From NCBI GenBank assembly GCA_003248805.1, contig QFQY01000079.1, positions 1 to 33,525 of the forward strand: a stretch of DNA of 33,525 bases, given 5' to 3'. The position numbers and the translations under genes are program-made. Shown one piece after another: positions 23,193 to 32,322 of the stretch (within the stretch, counting starts at the first letter, position 1; every line of letters starts with the position of its first letter). The stretch is from Chelatococcus sp. (GTDB lineage Bacteria > Pseudomonadota > Alphaproteobacteria > Rhizobiales > Beijerinckiaceae). The notes under the pieces are model-generated. The model was given only the letters and a program-made list of their open reading frames with translations. It ran no database searches and was not told where the DNA came from.

Positions 23193-24398
23193 TCAAGCCT
23201 CTTGCTGCACTGCAAAATAACGTGCGAGCAGCCGATGGGTGATGCGCTCGAGCGTCAGGATGTCGCCGATCGCGACGCTTTCGTCGACCTGATGCATCGT
23301 CTTGCCGACGACGCCGTACTCCACCACCGGGCAATAGTTCTTGATGAAGCGGGCGTCGGAGGTGCCTCCGGTTGTCGACAGGGCCGGGCGCGTGCCGGTC
23401 TCTGCCTCGACGGCGTCAGACAGCATCGCGACGAACGGGCCGGGCTGCGTCAGGAAGGCGACCGAGTTGGTCGGCTGGACGGCGAGCTCATAGCGAACGC
23501 GGTTGCCCGCCGCCTCGCGCAGGCGCCGGTCGATCTCGGCGGCGAGGGTCTCGGGCGTCCAGATGTCGTTGAAGCGGATGTTGAAGACCGCCTTGGCCTG
23601 CGCCGGCACGACGTTGGTGGCGGGATTGCCGACATCGAGCGTGGTCACTTCGAGATTGCTCGGATCGAAATGGACGGTGCCGGTGTCGAGAGGAGTCGCG
23701 TCGAGGGCGGCGAGAAGGCGCACCATCCCGCGAATGGGGTTGTCGGCGAGGTGCGGGTAGCCGACATGGCCCTGGATGCCGTGGACGGTGAGATGGCCGG
23801 TGAGCGAGCCGCGCCGGCCGATCTTGATCATGTCGCCCATCGCGGCCGGGTTGGTCGGCTCGCCGAGCAGGCAATGGTCGAAGCGCTCGCCGCGCTCATG
23901 GGCCCATTCCAGCAGCTTCACCGTGCCGTTGACGGCCGGTCCCTCTTCGTCTCCCGTGACCAGGAAGGCGATCGAGCCCGGCGCCTGCGGGTTCTCGCGC
24001 CGGAAGCGCAGCGCCGCGGCGATCATGGCGGCGAGGCCGCTCTTCATGTCGCAGGCGCCGCGGCCATAGAGCAGGCCACCCTCGATCTGCGCGCCGAACG
24101 GGGGACGGGTCCAGGCGGCCTCGTCTCCGACGGGTACGACGTCGGTATGTCCGGCGATGACGAAGACCGGGCCCTCCGTGCCGATGCGGGCATAGAGGTT
24201 CTCGACCGCCGGCTCGTCCGGTCCGCCGAAGACCGGTCTTTCGACCCGGTAGCCCTCCGCCGCCAGCACCGTCTCGAGCAGGGCCAGCGCGCCGCCCTCC
24301 TCCGGGGTCACGGAGGGGCAGCGGATGAGCGCCTGCGTCAGTGCGACGGGGTCGAGGGGATCGACGGCGAGGGCGGAGCGTGCGGAAGACTGGTCCAT
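23193..24398 (-). CDS. dapE: Succinyl-diaminopimelate desuccinylase
   Basis: Di-zinc M20 hydrolase that releases succinate from N-succinyl-LL-diaminopimelate, in the lysine and peptidoglycan precursor pathway. The 401 residues show the metal and catalytic set: His84 and Asp86 in AGHTDVVP, bridging Asp117 in YGRGACDMK, and Glu151/Glu152 in VTGDEEGP. The dimerisation domain holds GHLTVHGIQGHVGYPH. The first 20 residues are an extra Ser/Ala-rich extension relative to the usual LIRCPSVTP start; aagggg before the ATG supports the longer start. Its 5' end overlaps the upstream DUF805 gene by 61 bases. Confidence 0.96.
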   Translation of the reverse strand: MDQSSARSALAVDPLDPVALTQALIRCPSVTPEEGGALALLETVLAAEGYRVERPVFGGPDEPAVENLYARIGTEGPVFVIAGHTDVVPVGDEAAWTRPPFGAQIEGGLLYGRGACDMKSGLAAMIAAALRFRRENPQAPGSIAFLVTGDEEGPAVNGTVKLLEWAHERGERFDHCLLGEPTNPAAMGDMIKIGRRGSLTGHLTVHGIQGHVGYPHLADNPIRGMVRLLAALDATPLDTGTVHFDPSNLEVTTLDVGNPATNVVPAQAKAVFNIRFNDIWTPETLAAEIDRRLREAAGNRVRYELAVQPTNSVAFLTQPGPFVAMLSDAVEAETGTRPALSTTGGTSDARFIKNYCPVVEYGVVGKTMHQVDESVAIGDILTLERITHRLLARYFAVQQEA

Positions 24399-24823
24399 GC
24401 CGCCCCTTTAGCACCGGGAGAGGCGTCCGCAAGCGGCGCGGGTTCGGCGGCGGACGGCATCAGCCCCAGATCGACCAGCGCGACGATCCAGGCGATCAGC
24501 GCGATGGTGTCGAGCGACGGCTCCCAGGCCAGCGCGACGAAGGGCTTGATCTCGCCTGGCAGCACGATCGCGCTGACGAGGGCGATGCCGAAGAGGGACG
24601 AGCCGCCGCGATCCACGGAGCGCTTGGCCGCGAGCACGGAATAGGGAAAGAGCGCGAAGGCGCCGGCGAAGGCGGCGATCTGCGCTGCGCCATTCGGATC
24701 CGCGAGCGCCGCCGCGACGTGGCGGACCGCCAGGAGGGCCAGCGCGACGAGGACGCTGCCGAGCCAGAACCTGCTCCTGTCGATGCGTCCGTCGAGATCG
24801 GTCAGGAGGCGGATGAGGGGCAT
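24338..24823 (-). CDS. DUF805 domain membrane protein
   Basis: About 161 residues. The N-terminal LDGRIDRSRFWLGS is the DUF805 signature, followed by three or four hydrophobic helices and the conserved-type AKRSVDRGGSSLFGIALVSA. Function unknown; the family is widespread in inner membranes. The last 30 residues (Pro/Ser-rich) are read from DNA that also encodes the start of dapE in another frame. Two starts are possible: MPLIRLL (chosen, matches the family start) or an ATG 33 bases upstream with a gggg-rich site. A small hairpin (agtctcc/ggagact) lies between them. Confidence 0.8.
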   Translation of the reverse strand: MPLIRLLTDLDGRIDRSRFWLGSVLVALALLAVRHVAAALADPNGAAQIAAFAGAFALFPYSVLAAKRSVDRGGSSLFGIALVSAIVLPGEIKPFVALAWEPSLDTIALIAWIVALVDLGLMPSAAEPAPLADASPGAKGAAWTSLPHAPPSPSIPSTPSH

Positions 24824-25006
24824 GGGCTTCGAGTCTCCGATGGAGACTTGTCGCATGCCCGCCCCTGCAAGCGAAGCTTATGGTGAATAAAAGGTTAACG
24901 CGACCTTCCGGCTGCGCTCCGAAACAGAAAAGGCTTGAACAGCAATGGGGCCCTCGGTAGCTGCGGGACAGCGCCCCGCCTGCGGCGCCGCAGAAAGGTT
25001 TCGAGC

Positions 25007-25621
25007 ATGACCATCCGTTTGCATCGCGGCGACCTGCCGGACGGCTACGACGCCGGGGCCAGCGTTGCGATCGATACCGAGACGCTCGGCCTCAACCCGC
25101 ATCGCGACCGGCTGTGCGTCGTGCAACTGTCGCGGGGAGACGGCAGCGCCGACGTGGTGCAGATCCCGAAGGATGGCGAGCGGCCGGCTAACCTGATCCG
25201 CCTGCTGGAGGATCCCTCGGTTCTGAAGCTCTTCCATTTCGCGCGCTTCGACATCGCGGTGCTGCGGCAGGCCTTCGGCGTCGTGACCGGCCCGGTCTAC
25301 TGCACCAAGATCGCCTCGAAGCTCGTGCGCACCTACACCGACCGGCACGGCCTGAAGGATCTCGTGCGCGAGCTCCTCGGCGTCGACCTCTCCAAGCAGC
25401 AGCAATCCTCCGACTGGGGGGCGACGACGCTCAGCGAGGCGCAACTCGCCTATGCCGCCTCCGACGTGCTGCACCTGCATGCGCTGCACGAACGGCTCGA
25501 GGCGATGCTGGCGCGGGAGGGGCGCAGCCACCTCGCCCAGGCGTGCTTCTCCTTCCTGCCCTATCGGGCGGAGCTGGACCTCAAGGGCTGGGCCGAAAAC
25601 GACATCTTTGCGCACGCTTGA
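25007..25621 (+). CDS. rnd: Ribonuclease D family 3'-5' exonuclease
   Basis: RNase D trims tRNA and other RNA 3' ends. The 204 residues form a DEDDy exonuclease domain: Asp23 and Glu25 in AIDTETLG, Asp82 in FHFARFDIAVL, and Tyr149/Asp153 in YAASDVLHLHAL. The HRDC domains of E. coli RNase D (375 residues) are absent; this short form is common in alphaproteobacteria and typically precedes lptC. The start is chosen at MTIRLHRGDLPDGYD, with aaagg 8 bases upstream. Substrates of the short form are not defined by sequence. Confidence 0.92.
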   Translation: MTIRLHRGDLPDGYDAGASVAIDTETLGLNPHRDRLCVVQLSRGDGSADVVQIPKDGERPANLIRLLEDPSVLKLFHFARFDIAVLRQAFGVVTGPVYCTKIASKLVRTYTDRHGLKDLVRELLGVDLSKQQQSSDWGATTLSEAQLAYAASDVLHLHALHERLEAMLAREGRSHLAQACFSFLPYRAELDLKGWAENDIFAHA

Positions 25622-25733
25622 CAAATTCTAAGGCTTGTTGCGTCAGTCTGACGACATGCGGGCGGCGCGGGGGCGCGATGCTGCCCGCTTAAAGACACCA
25701 AAATGCCGTCTGCGACTGCCATTTGCGCGGGAT

Positions 25734-26525
25734 ATGAGCTTGGCAATGACCTCCGATCTTTCGGCGGTGCGCGGGCCCTCGGGGCTCGCGGATCGCCGTC
25801 AGGCCACTTTCGCCGCCGCGCGCCGCCATACGCGGCTCGTGCGGCTGCTGCGGCGCGCGATCCCGATCGGCGCCGTCTTTGCGGCGCTGGGCCTGATCGT
25901 CACGCCCTTCTTCACCTCGCTTCACGGTGTCGCGAGCGTGTCGTCGGGTGCGGTCGGCATTTCCGGCGGCAAGGTCAGGATGGAGACGCCGCGCCTGTCG
26001 GGATACCGCAAGGACAACAAGCCTTACGAAGTGACCGCGGACGCAGCCTTCCAGGAAATCCGGAACCCGACGCAGGTCGAGCTGCAGCAGCTCCGCGCCC
26101 GGCTCCAGATGGAGCGCGAGGGGTGGGTCACGGTCACGTCGAAAACAGGCTTCTTCGACACGCAGAAGGAGAAGCTGAGGCTGGACGACGACGTGACGGT
26201 GCGAACCGAAACGGGTTATGATGCGCGGATGCGCACTGCGGATGTCGATTTCAAGGGCGGAACCGTGGTCTCGAAGGAGCCGGTCAAGGTGAGCCTCGGG
26301 ACGACGACCGTGGATGCCAATTCGCTCGACGTAAAGGACAACGGAGCCCTGATCTCGTTCCAGGGCCGCGTCCATGTCTTCATCAAGGATGCACCTGCAG
26401 GGACGATCGCGGGGCCGGAGCGCGAAGGCAGTACGCCGCGCCTCGATCTGCTGAAGGAGCCGCAGGCAAAGGCTTCCGGCGAGGCTTCGCACGCCGCCGG
26501 ACACCCGACCGGGGAGAAAAAGTAG
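25734..26525 (+). CDS. lptC: LPS export ABC transporter periplasmic protein LptC
   Basis: LptC passes lipopolysaccharide from LptB2FG to LptA. The protein has a cytosolic basic N-terminus, a membrane anchor (about 43-60, IPIGAVFAALGLIVTPFF) and a periplasmic beta-jellyroll domain with VRMETPRLSGYRKDNKPYEV, DDVTVRTETGYDARM and VDANSLDVKDNGALISFQG (in parts). At 263 residues it is longer than E. coli LptC (191), as usual in Rhizobiales. ATG 25746 is an alternative start. A consensus -35-like ttgaca overlaps the rnd stop (25618-25623), but no matching -10 is seen. lptA starts 1 base after the stop. Confidence 0.92.
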   Translation: MSLAMTSDLSAVRGPSGLADRRQATFAAARRHTRLVRLLRRAIPIGAVFAALGLIVTPFFTSLHGVASVSSGAVGISGGKVRMETPRLSGYRKDNKPYEVTADAAFQEIRNPTQVELQQLRARLQMEREGWVTVTSKTGFFDTQKEKLRLDDDVTVRTETGYDARMRTADVDFKGGTVVSKEPVKVSLGTTTVDANSLDVKDNGALISFQGRVHVFIKDAPAGTIAGPEREGSTPRLDLLKEPQAKASGEASHAAGHPTGEKK

Positions 26526-26526
26526 C

Positions 26527-27237
26527 ATGACGTCGACCGCCTTGATGCTTCGCTCCCCGGCAGCCTTCCAGGCAGCCTTGCGGCCCGCGGCGCTCGCGCT
26601 GCTCGTGTTCGCGGCCGGCGCGCTCTGCCTGCCCGAGGAGGGACAGGCGCAGCCTCAGCAGGCCTCGCAGCAGCAGGGGCGTGCGCGCTCCGGCATCGGC
26701 GGGCTCAGCGGCGACAGCAAGGAGCCGATCAAGATCGACGCCGACAAGCTCGATGTGCTCGACAAGGAAAACAAGGCGGTCTTCACCGGCAATGTCGTCG
26801 CCGTGCAGGGCGAGACGACCGTGCGCTGTACGGTCATGACCGTGCTCTACGAGGGGCGTGGCGGTGGCGAAGGCGGGGCGGGAGCCGGTCGCGCCGCCGC
26901 TCCGGCCGCGCCCGCGGCCCCGGGCCAGGCCAATGACAGCAGCATCAAGCGCATCCTCTGCAAGGGTCCGGTGACCGTCGTCTCCAAGACCCAGGCGGCG
27001 ACCTCGGACAATGCCGAGTTCGACCGGGCCAACAACGTGGTGATCATGACCGGCAACGTCGCCCTGAACGACGGCCCCAACATCACGCGCGGCGAGAAGC
27101 TGACCTACAACACGATCACCGGCGTCGCCAATGTCGAGACCGGCAAGGGAGGGCGCGTGCAGGGCTTCTTCGTGCCGAATTCGACCGAGGCGTCCAAGAC
27201 GAACCAGCCGGCGAAGCCGGGTTCGCCGACCAACTGA
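26527..27237 (+). CDS. lptA: LPS transport periplasmic protein LptA (OstA-like)
   Basis: Periplasmic bridge that carries lipopolysaccharide across the envelope. The 236 residues have a signal sequence (core LALLVFAAGALCL) and the OstA-like beta-jellyroll: IKIDADKLDVLDKENKAVFTGNVV (split IKIDADKLDVLD and NKAVFTGNVV), VRCTVMTVLYEG, VIMTGNVALNDGPN and GEKLTYNTITGVANVETG. A low-complexity Gly/Ala/Pro insert at about 109-137 (RGGGEGGAGAGRAAAPAAPA) interrupts the fold and is probably a loop. It starts 1 base after lptC. Confidence 0.93.
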   Translation: MTSTALMLRSPAAFQAALRPAALALLVFAAGALCLPEEGQAQPQQASQQQGRARSGIGGLSGDSKEPIKIDADKLDVLDKENKAVFTGNVVAVQGETTVRCTVMTVLYEGRGGGEGGAGAGRAAAPAAPAAPGQANDSSIKRILCKGPVTVVSKTQAATSDNAEFDRANNVVIMTGNVALNDGPNITRGEKLTYNTITGVANVETGKGGRVQGFFVPNSTEASKTNQPAKPGSPTN

Positions 27238-27301
27238 TCCGGCGCACGCGCCGCTTCCCCTCATGACCTTCGCGACCAGCCTCCACGGTGTCCGCTCCGC
27301 C

Positions 27302-28165
<864 letters not shown>

Positions 28166-28167
28166 TC

Positions 28168-28184
28168 GCGGTCGAGACCGCTTT
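28168..28184 (+). terminator. Weak hairpin after lptB
   Basis: gcggt-cgag-accgc (28168-28181) followed by ttt, 3 bases after the lptB stop. The stem is short, so read-through toward rpoN is likely. Confidence 0.3.
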
Positions 28185-28262
28185 CGGCCGGCGTCTCCGG
28201 GGGGCGCTTGCGACGGTTTGCTGCAGCGCATTAACTTCGTCGCGCGGAACCGAGCAAGTCCT

Positions 28263-28291
28263 TTGACGCGGCGCCGAGAGGCGGCTAGTCT
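28263..28291 (+). promoter_or_regulatory. Candidate sigma-70 promoter of rpoN
   Basis: ttgacg (28263-28268), 17-base spacer and tagtct (28286-28291), giving a leader of about 50 bases before the rpoN ATG. It is the best-spaced pair in the 182-base gap after lptB. Confidence 0.45.
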
Positions 28292-28347
28292 ACCCTTAAA
28301 GCAAGAAGCGTGCCGATGCATGGCGCGCGGAAAGGGTCGGACACGCG

Positions 28348-29877
28348 ATGGCGATGATGCCGCGCATGGAGCTGCGCCAGGGTCAGTCCCTGGTCATGAC
28401 GCCTCAGCTTCTGCAGGCTATCAAGCTCCTGCAGCTATCGCATCTCGAACTGCAGAATTTCGTCGAGGGTGAGCTCGAGCGCAATCCGTTGCTCGAGCGG
28501 GACGAGGGCGCCGACCTGCCCGTCCAGGCCCTCGGCCAGGACGGGGCGCATGCCGCCGATCCCGAGAGCTATGCCCGTGCCGAAAGCCTCAACACGCAGG
28601 AGGGCATGGAGAACCGCCTCGGCACGGGGCTCGACAACGTGTTCCAGAGCGAGCAGCCGAGCGTCGCGCGGCTGGACATGCGCGATGCGGACAGCCTGCC
28701 GATCATCGGGGGAGCCTATGGCGGCTCCGGAGGCAGCTTCGAGGCGGGCCAGGACGGTTTCGAAAGCAGCCTGACCGTCGAGGCCTCGCTGCACGATCAT
28801 CTGAGCGCGCAGTTCGACCTTGCGGTCGAAGACGCGGTCGACCGGATCATCGGGCGCCACCTGATCGATGCCATCGACGATGCGGGCTATATCTGCGAGC
28901 CTCTGCCGGCGATCGCCGAGCGGCTCGGGGTCGGTCTCGCGCGCGTCGAGGCGCTTCTCGCCGTGGTGCAGGGCTTCGACCCGTCGGGTGTGGGGGCTCG
29001 CGACGTCTGCGAATGCCTCTCGATCCAGCTGCGGGACCGCAACCGGTTCGATCCGGCGATGCAGGCTCTGGTCGCCAATCTGCCCCTCGTCGCCAAGCGC
29101 GACTTCGCCGCGCTGAAGCGCATCTGCGGCGTCGACGACGAGGATATCGCGGACATGGTGGCCGAGATCCGGCGCCTCGATCCGAAGCCGGGGCGGGCCT
29201 TCGGGGGCTCCGCTGCGGAGACCGTGGTGCCGGACGTCTTCATCCGCGCGGCGCCGGACGGCTCCTGGCTGGTCGACCTCAACCCCGACACGCTGCCGCG
29301 GGTGCTGGTCAACCAGACCTATCACGCACGCGTGTCGCGGGTGGCGAAGAGCGATGTCGAGAAGGCGTTCATCGCCGAGTGCCTGCAGACGGCGAACTGG
29401 CTGACCCGCTCGCTCGAGCAGCGGGCGCGGACGATTCTGAAGGTCGCCAGCGAGATCGTGCGCCAGCAGGACGGCTTCTTCGCCCATGGCGTCGAGCATC
29501 TGCGGCCGCTCAACCTCAAGACGGTCGCCGATGCGATCGGGATGCACGAATCGACCGTCTCGCGCGTGACCTCGAACAAGTATCTGACCTGTTCGCGTGG
29601 CGTGTTCGAGATGAAGTATTTCTTCTCCGCCGCGATTGCCGCCACCGGCTATGGCGAGGCTCATTCGGCGGAAGCCGTGCGCTTCCGGATCAAGCAGATG
29701 ATCGAGGAAGAGGCGCCGAGCGACGTGCTGTCCGACGATGCCATCGTCGCCAAGCTCAAGGCCGGCGGCATCGACATCGCCCGGCGCACGGTGGCGAAAT
29801 ATCGGGAATCGCTCAGAATTCCGTCTTCCATGGAGCGCCGGCGCGAAAAGGTCGCCATGGCGCTGGGGTCACGCTGA
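28348..29877 (+). CDS. rpoN: RNA polymerase sigma-54 factor
   Basis: Alternative sigma factor for nitrogen and other regulons, needing enhancer-binding ATPases. The 509 residues show region I (LRQGQSLVMTPQLLQAIKLL and LQNFVEGELERNPLLE), an acidic region II, the core-binding domain (IGRHLIDAIDDAGYI, FDPSGVGARDVCECLSIQL), the helix-turn-helix region (ADAIGMHESTVSRVTSNKYL), and the RpoN box ARRTVAKYRE (478-487) that contacts the -24 element. hpf follows after 127 bases, as in most proteobacteria. Confidence 0.97.
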   Translation: MAMMPRMELRQGQSLVMTPQLLQAIKLLQLSHLELQNFVEGELERNPLLERDEGADLPVQALGQDGAHAADPESYARAESLNTQEGMENRLGTGLDNVFQSEQPSVARLDMRDADSLPIIGGAYGGSGGSFEAGQDGFESSLTVEASLHDHLSAQFDLAVEDAVDRIIGRHLIDAIDDAGYICEPLPAIAERLGVGLARVEALLAVVQGFDPSGVGARDVCECLSIQLRDRNRFDPAMQALVANLPLVAKRDFAALKRICGVDDEDIADMVAEIRRLDPKPGRAFGGSAAETVVPDVFIRAAPDGSWLVDLNPDTLPRVLVNQTYHARVSRVAKSDVEKAFIAECLQTANWLTRSLEQRARTILKVASEIVRQQDGFFAHGVEHLRPLNLKTVADAIGMHESTVSRVTSNKYLTCSRGVFEMKYFFSAAIAATGYGEAHSAEAVRFRIKQMIEEEAPSDVLSDDAIVAKLKAGGIDIARRTVAKYRESLRIPSSMERRREKVAMALGSR

Positions 29878-29928
29878 AGGCTTCGGAAAGTTCCCGGCGC
29901 ATAGCGGTCATGCCGGCGCCCGCTCTCA

Positions 29929-29957
29929 TTGACATCCCGCGCACCCCGTCCTTACCT
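29929..29957 (+). promoter_or_regulatory. Candidate promoter of hpf
   Basis: A consensus -35 ttgaca (29929-29934) is followed after 17 bases by ttacct (29952-29957), a poor -10. The start would fall at the base of the leader hairpin at 29964-29983. No sigma-54 -24/-12 pair is seen here. Confidence 0.3.
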
Positions 29958-29963
29958 CCTCTG

Positions 29964-29983
29964 CATGGCCGCCTGCGGCCATG
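29964..29983 (+). promoter_or_regulatory. Hairpin in the hpf leader
   Basis: catggccgc and gcggccatg form a 9-bp inverted repeat (practically 8 bp with a 4-base loop), ending 6 bases before the aagggg ribosome-binding site of hpf. It could stabilise or gate the message. Confidence 0.45.
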
Positions 29984-30004
29984 GCTAGCAAGGGGAAGCA
30001 CTCC

Positions 30005-30589
30005 ATGAGCCTGCGCATCTCCGGTAAGAATCTCGACGTCGGCGAGGCCCTGCGGGGCCAGGCGGAGATCCGGATCGCCGCCGCCCTCCAGAAATATTAC
30101 GAGGGCGGCTATCAGGGACATGTCACAGTCGGCAAGGACGGCACGGCCTTCAAGACCGACGGCGTACTGCATCTGTCGTCCGGCATCACGCTGGAAGCCA
30201 CCGCCACGGCGCATGATGCCTATGCCAGCCTCGACAAGATGGCCGAACGCATCGAGAAGCGGCTGCGGCGCTACAAGCGCAGGCTGAAGGACCGGGCCGC
30301 CCCGAACGGGCGCGACGTCGCCATCGAAATCCCCAGCTATGTGATCGCGGCCCCCGACGAGGACATCGAGGAAAGCGAGGCCGAGAATCGGGGCGACAAC
30401 CCGGTCATCGTCGCCGAATCCACCAAATCCCTGCTCTCGATGACGGTTGGTGACGCCGTTGCCGAACTCGATCTGACGGGGGCTCCGGTCGTCATGTTCC
30501 GGCACGCTGGCAATGGCCGGATGAACATCGTATATCGCCGCCGCGACGGGAACATCGGCTGGATCGATCCGCCGGCCTCGCTGTCGTAA
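30005..30589 (+). CDS. hpf: Ribosome hibernation promoting factor, long form
   Basis: Binds the 30S subunit and dimerises ribosomes into inactive 100S particles in slow growth. The N-terminal domain (1-105) begins MSLRISGKNLDVGEALRG and includes IEKRLRRYKRRLKDR. After an acidic linker (APDEDIEESEAENRGD), the C-terminal dimerisation domain (about 135-190) holds TKSLLSMTVGDAVAELDL and MNIVYRRRDGNIGWIDP. At 194 residues it is the long form, unlike the short E. coli HPF (95). The start is chosen for the aagggga site; an ATG 8 codons upstream sits in the leader hairpin. Confidence 0.95.
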   Translation: MSLRISGKNLDVGEALRGQAEIRIAAALQKYYEGGYQGHVTVGKDGTAFKTDGVLHLSSGITLEATATAHDAYASLDKMAERIEKRLRRYKRRLKDRAAPNGRDVAIEIPSYVIAAPDEDIEESEAENRGDNPVIVAESTKSLLSMTVGDAVAELDLTGAPVVMFRHAGNGRMNIVYRRRDGNIGWIDPPASLS

Positions 30590-30625
30590 GGCCCGCGGCG
30601 ATTGCCCCGGCTTCCTAATCAAGCT

Positions 30626-30652
30626 CGTGCCGGCGGCTTCCGCTCCGGCACG
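30626..30652. promoter_or_regulatory. Hairpin between hpf and ptsN
   Basis: cgtgccgg (30626-30633) pairs with ccggcacg (30645-30652) around 11 bases. No T-run follows. It lies 20 bases before the chosen ptsN start and may be a weak terminator or leader element. Confidence 0.35.
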
Positions 30653-30672
30653 GGACATGCATGGACGGGCGC

Positions 30673-31134
30673 ATGACGCTGACCGACCTTCTGACCCCCG
30701 CGGCGGTGATCTCTCCGCTCCGGGCGAACAACAAGAAGCAGGCCCTGCAGGAGCTGGCTCAACACGCCGCGAGGCTCACGGGCCTTTCGGAGCGCGATCT
30801 GTTCGAGGCCCTGCAGCAGCGGGAGCGGCTCGGCTCTACCGGCATCGGCGAGGGGATCGCGATCCCTCATGGCCGCATGCCCGGCACCGACCGCCTGATC
30901 GGGCTCTTCGCCCGAGCCGAGAAGCCGATCGATTTCGAGGCGCTCGACGGCCAGCCGGTCGATATCATCTTCGTGCTGATCGCCCCGGAGGGAGCGGGGG
31001 CCGACCATCTGAAGGCCCTTGCGCGGGTCGCGCGCGTGCTGCGCAACCAGTCGGTGCTCGACCAGGTCAGGCAGGTCCGCGATCCCTCCGCGATCTACGC
31101 CATCCTCTCCGATTCGTCCGCCAAGGCGGCGTGA
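30673..31134 (+). CDS. ptsN: PTS IIA-like nitrogen regulatory protein PtsN
   Basis: EIIA-Ntr, the output of the nitrogen phosphotransferase chain, which controls potassium transport and stress responses through its phosphorylation state. The 153 residues carry the phosphorylated His66 in GIAIPHGRMP, preceded by RERLGSTGIGEG, and the C-terminal DHLKALARVARVLRN. The start MTLTDLLTP matches relatives; an in-frame ATG 4 codons upstream (30661) is also possible. The order rpoN-hpf-ptsN is classic. It ends 10 bases before the next small gene. Confidence 0.96.
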   Translation: MTLTDLLTPAAVISPLRANNKKQALQELAQHAARLTGLSERDLFEALQQRERLGSTGIGEGIAIPHGRMPGTDRLIGLFARAEKPIDFEALDGQPVDIIFVLIAPEGAGADHLKALARVARVLRNQSVLDQVRQVRDPSAIYAILSDSSAKAA

Positions 31135-31144
31135 GCGAGGCGAC

Positions 31145-31543
31145 ATGGCCGTCATGACGAGCCGGCCGCGCCGCATATGCGGCATCGCTGCCGAACGGAG
31201 ATCGCGCGCGATCGCGGTCCTGGCCGGGGTGGCCGTGGCGCTGCTGGCCGGCCAGGGGGCTATCGCGCAGGGGCGCCCCGGCGCGCCGGCCACCTGTTCG
31301 CGCGACCTCTTCCAGAACGAAGCCGGGCTGCGGCGCCAGCAGACGCGCCTGAGCGCGGTCGCTTCGGCCGATGAGGCGACGCAATGCCGGACGTGGCGCG
31401 AGCATGTCGCCTTCCTTCAGCAGTCGCGGGCGGTCTTCGCGACCTGCCAGAGCGGGCGCGAGCGCGAGCAGAATGTCGGCCTCATGGATTCCGAGCTCGC
31501 CGAGTATCGTGTCCTGCTCGCCAACCGCTGCGCACGCCGCTGA
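31145..31543 (+). CDS. Small exported protein with four mature cysteines, 132 aa
   Basis: A long basic N-terminus (RPRRICGIAAERRSRA) is followed by a hydrophobic core (IAVLAGVAVALLAG) and an AIAQG cleavage-like site near residue 42. The mature 90 residues are mostly helical and charged, with cysteines at 51, 81, 100 and 128, suggesting two disulfides in the periplasm. The segments TCSRDLFQNEAGLRRQQTRL and CRTWREHVAFLQQSRAVFATC read like a conserved helical pair. I do not recognise a named family. A gaggcg site precedes the ATG, and ptsN is 10 bases upstream. Confidence 0.7.
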   Translation: MAVMTSRPRRICGIAAERRSRAIAVLAGVAVALLAGQGAIAQGRPGAPATCSRDLFQNEAGLRRQQTRLSAVASADEATQCRTWREHVAFLQQSRAVFATCQSGREREQNVGLMDSELAEYRVLLANRCARR

Positions 31544-31582
31544 AACGGCGGTCCTCTTCTCATCTTCCGACAGGTCATCGTG

Positions 31583-32239
31583 ATGTCCGAACAGCCTGAA
31601 GCGCCGCTCCAGATCGCCGTCGTTCCGGTGACGCCGTTCCAGCAGAACTGCTCGGTCGTCTGGTGCACGCGGACCCGCGAGGCCGCGATCGTCGACCCCG
31701 GTGGCGACGTTCCGAAGCTCAGGAGCGTCCTGAAGGAACTGGGCGTGACGCCCGTCGCGATCTGGCTGACGCATGGCCATCTCGACCATGCCGGCGGGGC
31801 GGCCGAACTGTCCGAGGCGCTCTCCGTGCCCGTCATCGGTCCGCATCAGGCCGACAAGTTCCTGCTCGACGATCTGCCGACCTCGGGCCTGCGCTTCGAC
31901 ATCCGCGACATGCGCGCCGTCACGCCCACACGCTGGCTGAACGAGGGCGACGAGATTTCCGTCGGCGACGTGAGATTCGACGTGCTGCACGTGCCCGGCC
32001 ATACGCCCGGCCACGTGACCTTCTTCCAGAAGGAGCTGCGCTTCCTGCTCGCGGGCGACACCGTCTTCGCCGGCTCCGTCGGCCGGACGGATTTTCCCTA
32101 TGGCAGCCACGAGACGCTGATCGCCGGCATTCGCGACAAACTGCTGCCGCTCGGCGACGACGTGCAGTTCCTCCCGGGCCATGGGCCGGCGGGAACGCTG
32201 GGCGAGGAGCGGCGCAACAATCCGTTCCTGCGGAGCTGA
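31583..32239 (+). CDS. MBL-fold metallo-hydrolase, GloB/YcbL-like
   Basis: Metallo-beta-lactamase fold hydrolase resembling glyoxalase II-type YcbL. The 218 residues carry the motif THGHLDHAGG (His64, His66, Asp68, His69), the second His in VPGHTPGHVTFF, the bridging Asp in LLAGDTVFAGSVGRTDFPYG and the last His in FLPGHGPAGTLGEERRNNP. It lacks the C-terminal substrate domain of true GloB (about 250 residues), so hydroxyacylglutathione hydrolase activity is possible but not proved. A GTG one codon upstream is an alternative start. The next gene on this strand is beyond the window. Confidence 0.92.
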   Translation: MSEQPEAPLQIAVVPVTPFQQNCSVVWCTRTREAAIVDPGGDVPKLRSVLKELGVTPVAIWLTHGHLDHAGGAAELSEALSVPVIGPHQADKFLLDDLPTSGLRFDIRDMRAVTPTRWLNEGDEISVGDVRFDVLHVPGHTPGHVTFFQKELRFLLAGDTVFAGSVGRTDFPYGSHETLIAGIRDKLLPLGDDVQFLPGHGPAGTLGEERRNNPFLRS

Positions 32240-32322
32240 TCCGGAAACCGGGTGCTCATCTCGCCGCGAGGCGGGGCCGGCGAGGGGCGCGGGGCGAGGG
32301 CTTCGCTCGTCGCGGGAACCGC

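Noticed and set aside
24935..24963. ttgaac-17-tagctg as a promoter for rnd
   Set aside because: The -10 box matches consensus at only two positions; not distinguishable from chance.
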